From the NCBI RefSeq assembly GCF_905171775.1, contig NC_053489.1:246199231-246263230 (forward strand): DNA of 64,000 nt, read 5' to 3'. Made by a program: the position numbers and the translations under genes. Below the pieces are notes generated by a model, which saw only the letters and a list, made by a program, of their open reading frames with translations, did no database searches and was not told where the DNA came from. The DNA comes from Rana temporaria (Eukaryota; Chordata; Amphibia; Anura; Ranidae). This document shows positions 57,086 to 64,000 of the stretch, in pieces (positions within the stretch are counted from its first letter, which is position 1; the number at the start of each line of letters is the position of its first letter).

Positions 57086-58440
57086 ATGAGAAACAAATTA
57101 ATTGACATGTATCAGTCTGGAAAGGGTTACAAAGCCATTTCTAAGGCTTTGGCAGTCCAGCAATCCACAGTGAGAGCCGTTACCCACAAATGGAGACAAC
57201 TTGGAACAGTGATGAATGTTCCCAGGAGTGGTCAGCCTACCAAAACTACTCAAAGAGTACAACAACAACTCATCTAGTAGGTCATAAAAGAACCCAGAAG
57301 AACATCTAAAGAACTGCAGGCCTCAAATGCATTAGTTAAAGCAGGCCTTCAGTGATTTTTTTTCAACTTTCCATTTAATAAATCTTCTGCCCTTGTTGTT
57401 TTAACTTTGAAAATATATATTTTTTTTATGCCAGTAAATACCTTATACAGCTCACGTCCTGTTTCTTGTCTGGTCATTAGCCTAGGCTTTTGACATCATG
57501 CACAGCTCTCTCTCTCTCTCTCACTCTCGTGAGAGTTTGCCAGGAAGGGAGGGGGGATGAGTCATAAGAGGGCCAATGAGAACTGCAGGGCTGCAGAACT
57601 GGAGGTGTGCCTCTGTGTGTCTGTGTACATCCAGGAAGTGAACAGGCAGCAGCTTCAGCTGCCCACTGTTAAAAAGGTTGCAGAGGAGTGATATTTCTGC
57701 AGCATATTTGGCAAGTACAGAATCACAGTGTATATAAAATAATATGCAAATTGGTTGGATGAAAGCTTCAGAATGGCAAAGATGAGAAGTTCCTCTTTAA
57801 GGTCAGTGTTCATAATTCAACAATACGAAAGAGGCTGGGCAAAAATGGCCTCCATAGGAGAGTTCCAAGGGCAAAGCCACTGCTGACCAAAAAGAACATA
57901 TAGGTTAATCCCACATTTGCCATAAATCTTGATTATCCCCAAGTCTTTTGGGCAAATATTCTGTGGACTTATGAGACAGAATGTAACTTTTTTGGAAGGT
58001 GTGTGTCCCATTACATCTAGCATACAACTAACATGGCATTTCATAAAAAGAACATCATGCCAACAGTAAAACATGGTGGTGGTAGTGTGATGGTCTGGGG
58101 CTGCTTTGCAGCTTCAGGACCTGGACAACTTGCCATAATTGATGGAACCATGAATTCTGTGCTCTACCAGAAAATCCTTAAGGAGAATGTCCAGCCATCA
58201 GTTTGTGACCTCAAGCTCAAGCGCACTTGGGTTATGCAGCAGGACAATGATCTGAAACACACCAGCAAGTCTACCTCTAAATGGCTCACAAAGAAAAAAA
58301 TGAAGGTTTCCGAGTGGCCTAGTCAAAGTCCGGACTTAAATCTGATTGAAATGCTGTGACATGACCTTAAACATGTCGTTAATGCTCGAAAATCCTCCAA
58401 CGGGGCTGAATTAAAACAATTCTGCAAAAAATAGTGGGCC
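57086..58440 (+). pseudogene. Tc1-like transposase remnant
   Basis: The N-terminal paired-like DNA-binding part is well kept at 57086-57274: LIDMYQSGKGYKAISKALAV, then STVRAVTHKWRQLGTV and VPRSGQPTK. A stop follows, then EPRRTSKELQASNALVK, and the TTAA MITE. After it come GLHRRVPRAKPLLTKKN (57852) and a degraded first-Asp region where VLWSDET would be expected, here read as ILWTYETECNFFG (Asp replaced by Tyr). PTVKHGGGSVMVWGCFAASG (58050), the second Asp in QQDNDLKHTS (58238) and SEWPSQSPDLNLIE with the third acidic residue (58310) are present. It is close to full length but has stops (57275, 58357) and a lost catalytic Asp, so it is inactive. Confidence 0.9.
57340..57796. mobile_element. TTAA-flanked MITE inside the Tc1 transposase
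   Basis: TTAA lies at 57336-57339 and 57797-57800. Termini are agcaggccttcag and (complement) agaggaacttctc, a loosely matched TTAAAGNNG type. The transposase reading frame continues on either side. It contains a (ct)n run at 57508-57524. Confidence 0.75.
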
Positions 58441-58515
58441 AAAATTCCTCCACAGCACAACCAGTTATTAGGTTAAGGGGGCAATTGCTTTTTTATTCAA
58501 GATAGATTGGGGAGG

Positions 58516-58956
58516 AATGCAAAAACTAGTAGATTTCTTCTTGTAAGGCGGGACAGGAGCTAATATAACAATAGATAATAATGATAGATAGTTTAACATT
58601 AAAGTCCTCTACTTCGATGGTATCGGAGATAACTTTCACAATTATTGGCTCAGGTGTATGTGACATATACCGACCTGGTGATTGGCGGGCCATCCAGCTA
58701 CAATATACAGTACTTGATATGGGAACTGAATTATCTAGCTTTAACGCTCCAGTCCGATGGGGCTTGAGATTGGGTAGGAGACCAGTTTGGTCGGGTGGAA
58801 GTGGACGGGGGAGTTCATTAGATAGTTAGGAGTAAGTGTGTTTGTTTTGTTGCACGGCCCTGCGTGTCCAGTTTACGGCGAAATCTATTGTAATCGCCTA
58901 ATGTTGTTCTTTTTAAAGCTGTAAAACTCAATAAAAATAATTTTCCCCTCAGAAAA
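58516..58956 (+). mobile_element. Short retroposed insert with 17-bp target duplication
   Basis: aagatagattggggagg occurs at 58499-58515 and 58957-58973. Between them are 441 bases ending aataaaaataattttcccctc plus agaaaaa, a polyadenylation signal with a short A tail. This is the mark of target-primed reverse transcription by a LINE. An 82-residue frame (58581-58829) has no recognised domain. The source could be a LINE 3' end or a retroposed transcript. Confidence 0.75.
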
Positions 58957-59054
58957 AAGATAGATTGGGGAGGGTTGTAACCCCTCTCAATTTTTTCTTT
59001 TTCATCTGTGTCCCATTGGGGAGATTTACCTTCACTTCCTGTCCCATAGTCTAA

Positions 59055-59310
59055 GGCTGGGTTTACACCATGCGGGTTCCCTTTGTCCAATTCACAATAG
59101 CAGGAGAATTTGACCGGCTCTCTATGGAGCTGGTTCGCATATCTCCGCAGCAGGTCCGGTGCATTTTGCAGAAAAAGGCTGTGGGTCTTTTGGTCCGTTT
59201 CAGGTCTGAATTCAGCCCAAAATTCGGGTTAAAATCGGACCTGAAACGGTGAACCAGGAAGCACCAGACCCCTGCTGTGAGACGGATGCAGGGGTGGGGT
59301 GAACCCAGAC
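59055..59310. mobile_element. PIF/Harbinger-like MITE inside the TTAA MITE
   Basis: Ends are ggctgggtttacacca and (complement) gtctgggttcacccca. Flanks are TAA (59052-59054) and TGA (59311-59313). Internal complementary pairs are ttcaggtctgaattcagcc and ggtccgattttaacccg-type blocks. No coding frame. Confidence 0.72.
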
Positions 59311-59706
59311 TGAACAGGAAGTGAGAGGAAATCTCTCCAAAGTAAGGGAATTCCTGTTTGTCATCATAACTGTCCCAATTGGAATATTTCCCCTCTATTT
59401 TTGTTACGGTGACAACCCTAAATTTGGGATTTTCATTCACTTTCACTTTTGGTGATAATGCTGGCCAGGACAAATAAAGGTGTACGTTTAATAAACCGTG
59501 ATAAGCCGAGATCATGATGATCACGGCTTATCACAGAGCATTGCCGGTTTAATAAACTGTGATAAGGAGCAGAGAACACATTCTCCACTTCACATCACAG
59601 CACATGGACGTTTTGTCACAAACGGACAGTTTAATAAACCGTGATCTGATAATTTCACAGCTCTATATATATATAGTTATATACAAAAATACAGTATCTA
59701 TATAAC

Positions 59707-59708
59707 AC

Positions 59709-59769
<61 letters not shown>

Positions 59770-59998
59770 TATATATATATGTATGTATACACACATATAT
59801 ACAGTATTTATATATGTATACACACATATATACAGTATTTATATATGTATACACACACATATATTTATAGATACAGTATTTATATATATATATGTATACA
59901 CACACACATATATACACAAACACATGAATATATATATTCATGTATTTATGTATATATACATATATACTGTATATGTATACATATATATAAATCCGGTA

Positions 59999-60040
<42 letters not shown>

Positions 60041-60115
60041 AACGTATATAAACATATATATATATATATATATAGATATATATATATCTATATATATATA
60101 TATATATATATATCC
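59707..60115. repeat. Compound (TA)n/(TACACA)n microsatellite
   Basis: About 400 bases of TA runs mixed with cacaca and gtgtgt. It holds several imperfect units of cacacatatatacagtattt (59792, 59821, 59849). Frames on both strands read YIYIYTHIY-like strings and are artefacts. Confidence 0.96.
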
Positions 60116-60157
60116 TGTAATCACATGTCTGAAAACATTAATTACATGTTCTTTTAA

Positions 60158-61021
60158 CCTCCCTGGCGGTATGATTCTGTCTGGAATTACGTACCAAAAG
60201 CGGTACATTTATTTTGCAAGGAAATTGGCGTTTTATACTGTAGGCCTGTAATTTTTAGAAATAACTCACCTAAATCTGACCAAGCAAGAGTCTAGTAGGC
60301 ATCCCGGGTATGATTTTTTTTTTTAAAACAAAATTATAAATTATAATATAATAAATAATTAAAAATAATTATAACAAATAATAATATAATTATAATAAAA
60401 ATTATTCAATAATGTAATCAACTCAAAATCACTGAAATTTGCAGTTGCAGAATTGTCGCTGTCATTATTTTATTTTTTTTATGACGAATTTCCCCGCAAA
60501 TCGCTATCGCACAATTCTGCAAGTGATTATAATTTATTATCGCTGTTTTCTAGCTGATCTAAAACCATTTTTGACATAAAGGGACACTTTTGGACAATCT
60601 ACAGTTTGCAGGCAGAAATGACATTTTTTATTATATAAAAGTACATGTAGGGCACTGGGCAGACCACTAGGGACAAGGGGGGTGTGTATTTTTTACATAC
60701 AGTACTGTAATCTATAAGATTACAGTATACTGTATGTAATGTGTTTGTTTACTTTTTTGAATTTGGCGCCGTTCTCCGTCCCCGTGCGTCGTAACGTCGC
60801 AGGGAACGGAGATCGGCGTCACACGGGGACTGTGAATCGAGCGAGGAGGTCCCGCTCGCTCACACAGCGGGTGGCATCGCTGGATCCAGGGACAAGGTGA
60901 GTAAACCAAGCCTGTGGATCCAGCGAAAGGTAAGCCCGTCCAGCCCGAGCGTGACTCGGGTTTGCCGATCCTAACATGTAAAACCAACCCCGAGTCGCGC
61001 TCGGGTTTACCGTCAGGGGGG
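60158..61021. mobile_element. piggyBac-like non-autonomous element, copy 2 (TTAA)
   Basis: TTAA lies at 60154-60157 and 61022-61025. Ends are cctccctggcggta and (complement of the right end) cccccctgacggta. It is the reverse orientation of 36621-37505. Shared blocks, in opposite order, include catcccgggtatga, gaatttccccgcaaatcgct, gattacagtatactgtatgt and ctggatccagggacaaggtg. No transposase. The 118-residue minus-strand frame is a by-product. Confidence 0.92.
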
Positions 61022-61391
61022 TTAAACTTTAGTTTCACTTTTTGAACTCGGCTGCACCATAATCTCACAATATCTCACGAGATTACAGGCAGCCCACCCA
61101 CTTTTACACAGATCTCGGCTGTTTTCAGAGAAAAAACTTCATCTCTGTTCACCATCTGAAAACTGAAGTTCTCAGTTTATTAAACCGGCTGCAGAGGAGA
61201 TAATTTTCCTCCTGAGAACTGCCGTGAACTGAACTGAGAAAAAACTTTACAGTTTATTAAACGGACACCTATGAGAGTGAATCTCCCTAAAAGGGACACA
61301 GACAGCAATAAAAACCTGACAAATGTGATAATCCCTCCCCTCTCCATCCAAAACTAACAAAAAAGATTTGCCTTTAGTTACACTTTAAGCT

Positions 61392-62362
61392 GTATGATAG
61401 GTAGATGTCAGCCTTATTTCAATTTTTTTTAATCTACATTCAGTGATAGGAATACAGTATTTTTTCTCAATGAAGGAGGTGCACAACAAGTGACCTGCTA
61501 TGATCATTGTACTACAGCTAGAACTACAAGTCCCAGAACTGGATATTATAATATTGACAGTGACGACTGAATGAAAGTGACCAACTTTCCAACTTTAATT
61601 ATTTTTACACAAGACTATAAATCAAAGGAATTAATAAAATATATACAATACAGCATTCACATATTAGCCTTAACAAAAGCGAGAAAGAAGTATAACTATG
61701 GTAAGCAGGGGGAGGAATTATTCTGTAGCCAATTAGAGTTAATATGGGGTTAATTAGAAGGTTAATTACCCAAAAGAGTATTTATTTAAAAGCAAAAAAT
61801 GAAAAGCAAATAAATATTTCTTTTACTTTACAGGTTTGCTGCAGCCCAGGTTAAGATTATATCAGAGAACAAGCCTGTGATCTGCACTAAAAGGGCTGCA
61901 TATTTGTAACAAAGTTAGGCCTCAGTCACACGGACATACTATAGCAGAACACCTGTGCATACTCGTGCATACAGTCCCATTCATGTCAATTGGAATGCAG
62001 CAGCTGCATAGATACAGCAATTTCTCCCAATTTTACAGCTGTGCGGGCAAACACAGCTCTTCGCTCATTCGCTAAAATACTACCATGTGAATGAGTCCTC
62101 ACTCTAATGATCACTGCACAAGGCTTATGCAAGGACCATGGAGGCCCCATCTGCTCTGACTGGCTCCTTAAGGACTTGTTTACATGTGCGATGACTTGCA
62201 TTTCTCCACAATGGATAAATGCAGGTCATCCCTAGAAGACATAGAAAACAATTGTTTTTTTATGTGCCTCATTCAAGCCATGATGCTGATTTGATGTGCA
62301 GTGAGGTGCACTGTGGAGAAATACAACATGTCACTGCACTGCAGCACAACACATATGACACT
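61392..62362. other. Intergenic with MITE-like fragments
   Basis: From 61918, ggcctcagtcacacggac resembles the TNA-flanked MITE termini, with a possible partner catgtgaatgagtcc at about 62083. A second stretch from about 62170 (ggacttgtttacatgtgcg) is similar. Boundaries are uncertain. No gene recognised. Confidence 0.45.
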
Positions 62363-62614
62363 GGGGGGTTTATTTACTAAAGGCAAATCCACTTTGCACT
62401 GCAAGTGCACTTGGAAGTGCTGTCGCTGTAGACCTGAGGGGGACATTCAAGTAAAATAATAAACAGCATCTTTGCTTGTACATGATTGGATGATAAAATC
62501 AGCAGTTTCCTCTCATTTCAAATCTTCCCTCAGATCTAAAGTGACTGCACATCCAAGTGCACTTGCAGTGCACTTGTAGTGCAAAGTGAATTTGCCTTTA
62601 GTAAATCAACCCCT
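62363..62614. mobile_element. MITE with ttactaaaggcaaat-type ends
   Basis: Ends are tttatttactaaaggcaaat and atttgcctttagtaaatcaa. Inner pairs are actttgcactgcaagtgcac and gcacttgtagtgcaaagt. It is a relative of 51580-51818. Confidence 0.82.
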
Positions 62615-63001
62615 ATGTGACATCTCAAATAAAGTTAAAAAGAAAAAAAGTAAGTGTGATGTGCGAAATGCCTACTAGAGCTCATATTGACAGCTGTCAG
62701 CATGGTAAAATATTGCGTTTTACCGTGAGGGGTGTTGTGAACCAAGCGTTACAGATTAGGAATCCAGTTGTCATTTACAGATGTTCTGGAGTTTTAAGTG
62801 AAATTATTCAGGATCATTGTGTAACATGCAAGGTTTATATGTGGTTACAATGTAATAAATGTACCCAATAAAATGCTTCAATATAAACCTATTATAAACA
62901 AAAAGTCCATATGTCCATATTTTAAAAGAAAGGCTCCTTTATTCACTGTATTAAATTAGGATATTGGACATTGACTGCCTTTCAAGTCTCGTAGACATAA
63001 C
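62615..63001. other. Intergenic, nothing recognised
   Basis: The 84-residue frame at 62617-62871 has no recognisable domain. No termini found. Confidence 0.45.
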
Positions 63002-63178
63002 GGGGGACATTTACTAAAACTGGAGCACTCATATTCTGGTGCAGCTGTACATGGTAGCCAATCGGCTTCTAACTTCAGCTTATTTAATTCAGCTTTGACA
63101 ATAGAACCTGGAAGCTGATTGGTTTATATGCAGAGCCGCACCAGATTTTGCACGCTCCAGTTTTAGTAAATCTCCCCC
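63002..63178. mobile_element. Small MITE with tttactaaaactggagc ends
   Basis: Ends are gggggacatttactaaaact plus ggagc, and gctccagttttagtaaatctccccc read in two parts (gctccagttttag, taaatctccccc). Inner pairs are ctggtgcagctg against gcaccag and gccaatcggcttct against aagctgattggt. A broken relative lies at about 52527-53140. Confidence 0.85.
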
Positions 63179-64000
63179 AATGTATATTTTAAAAGCGTAC
63201 ATGCTAATTGATTGTTGACCATAAAAATAATCACAATAATACATATAAAAAAACATATATATAAACTAGAACTAGAACTATGTAAAAACATTGCTATGAA
63301 GCATAAATATAAAATAGTTTTTGCTTGAACAGCTTATACAGCTTATTTGATTTGCATGACACAACTATACTATTTCCTTACCTGTCAATATTACTTGAAA
63401 TGTTTTTAAACAAAATACCAATGTATTTGAGATATTGCTTGTGTGAACAGTTAATAAAAGGTAATTATCTAGTGTTTTTCCTACCACACTGAAGTAATAA
63501 AAAGGATATATGTAGAAATTATGAGATATAACTGTTTATTTAAAAACAGAATTAACGAATTTCTGCCTTAAGTTATATAGCAACTATAGACTCCCATTGT
63601 GGAGAACGTGTCATCTAGATTATCTCCAACAATTGAGTCATGCAAGGTCTTACAATGTACCTTTATAATCACACAAACCATCTCTTTCTGAAGTTATGTG
63701 CTGATTTTTCCCAGTTGACCAATTCTCAGCTGAATAACTTAGCCTTTTAAACGTTATTCTCATAATGCATTAAAAATAAATTTGAAACTTTAGTGTTCAC
63801 AAATATGGCCATGTATTGGCACAGGTATAATTTTTAGGACATTCTTAGAAAGTTTAACTTCACTACTTAAAATTTACATGCATCCAAAAAACATAATGGT
63901 AGCTTCAAATTAAAGCTTCTCAAACAGGTATTTTTTTCTGAGACAAGATCCTTTGTTGTGATTATACCATTTTTTTCTTAGTATGATGTTCAATTGTTCA
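63179..64000. other. Intergenic to window end, nothing recognised
   Basis: AT-rich, with no coding frame and no paired termini within the window. Confidence 0.55.

Larger units (their letters stand above)
56858..58490 (+). mobile_element. Tc1/mariner element, decayed, second family
   Basis: Left end ccagaccctgtgtgaaaaag with taattgcccccтс-like start (taattgccccc), right end gggggcaattgcttttt. The termini are imperfect and the outermost right bases are lost, so no TA pair can be confirmed. Inside is a Tc1 transposase on the plus strand, broken by stops, frameshifts and a TTAA MITE (57340-57796). It is a different family from 2531-3470. Confidence 0.83.
59478..61270. mobile_element. Inverted-repeat element with gtttaataaac termini
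   Basis: Ends are aggtgtacgtttaataaac and (complement) aggtgtccgtttaataaac. Several internal copies of gtttaataaac(c/t)gtgat occur at 59488, 59549 and 59629, and of its complement at 61165 and 61250. It is filled by a microsatellite (59707-60115) and a piggyBac-like element (60158-61021). No clear duplication. Superfamily unknown. Confidence 0.72.
58957..61391 (+). mobile_element. TTAA-type MITE (host layer), interrupted
   Basis: Pieces in order: gttgtaacccctctcaattt, cccattggggagatttacct, cacttcctgtcccatag, (insert), aacaggaagtgagaggaaat, ggccaggacaaata, (insert), atgagagtgaatctccctaa, and tttgcctttagttacacttt up to TTAA at about 61388. The 5281-5585 copy gives the uninterrupted order. It is split by 59055-59310 and 59478-61270. 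Confidence 0.78.

Noticed and set aside
59663..60251. Long YIYIYTHIY-type frames on both strands
   Set aside because: They are translations of the TA/CACA microsatellite.
60712..61068. 118-residue minus-strand frame and the similar frame at 36699-36950
   Set aside because: Both lie in copies of the piggyBac-like MITE and share wording only because the element is repeated. No transposase motif is present.
62617..62871. 84-residue frame MTSQIKLKRKK...
   Set aside because: It starts at the edge of a MITE, has no recognised domain, and there is no sign of conservation or gene context.

Overview
The window looks like nuclear DNA from an anuran amphibian, probably a ranoid (true-frog-like) species. 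This is inferred from the content, not from a database match. The background is AT-rich and CpG-poor, with long intergenic spans. There are three single-exon olfactory receptor genes. The repeats are mostly cut-and-paste transposons (Tc1/mariner, hAT-like with 7-8 bp target duplications, PIF/Harbinger-like with TNA duplications, and TTAA-flanked piggyBac/Kolobok-like elements). There are also several broken LINEs and a Ty3/gypsy element with the unusual integrase-before-RT order of the Gmr1 group. No rRNA, tRNA, CRISPR array, operon or prokaryotic gene was seen.

The only intact host genes are three olfactory receptors: 7151-8095 (+), 27717-28721 (-) and 53769-54701 (-). The second and third are close paralogues that align without gaps for about 300 residues and look OR6-like. 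The first is a more distant class II receptor. Each has an acceptor-like splice signal just upstream of its ATG, as expected for a coding exon preceded by 5' untranslated exons. They form a loose OR cluster with about 19 and 25 kb of repeat-rich DNA between genes.

Layout: 0-7 kb, MITEs, an internally deleted Tc1 element and two CpG-rich inverted-repeat elements. 7-9 kb, OR gene 1 and MITEs. 10-15 kb, a 1-kb foldback element, an L2-like LINE tail and a third CpG-rich element. 17-21 kb, two solo LTRs of one family, one flanked by TA microsatellite on both sides. 22.7-27.4 kb, a foldback element joined to a 5'-truncated Gmr1-type gypsy element that is split by a 1.4-kb hAT-like element. 27.7-28.7 kb, OR gene 2. 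29.4-38 kb, a tandem segmental duplication with an internal partial triplication. 36.5-44.8 kb, a deep nest of transposons (TTAA element > piggyBac-like element, 37.6-kb element, L1 > solo LTR, hAT > hAT > satellite). 45-49 kb, the fourth CpG-rich element and a minus-strand L1-like LINE. 50-53.7 kb, a second foldback copy and MITEs. 53.8-54.7 kb, OR gene 3. 54.9-61.4 kb, two more nested stacks. 61.4-64 kb, MITEs and unremarkable DNA.

The most informative signal is the set of nested insertions with readable target duplications, and in several cases an empty site elsewhere in the same window. Together they give a relative order of events. No previously undescribed functional gene system was recognised.
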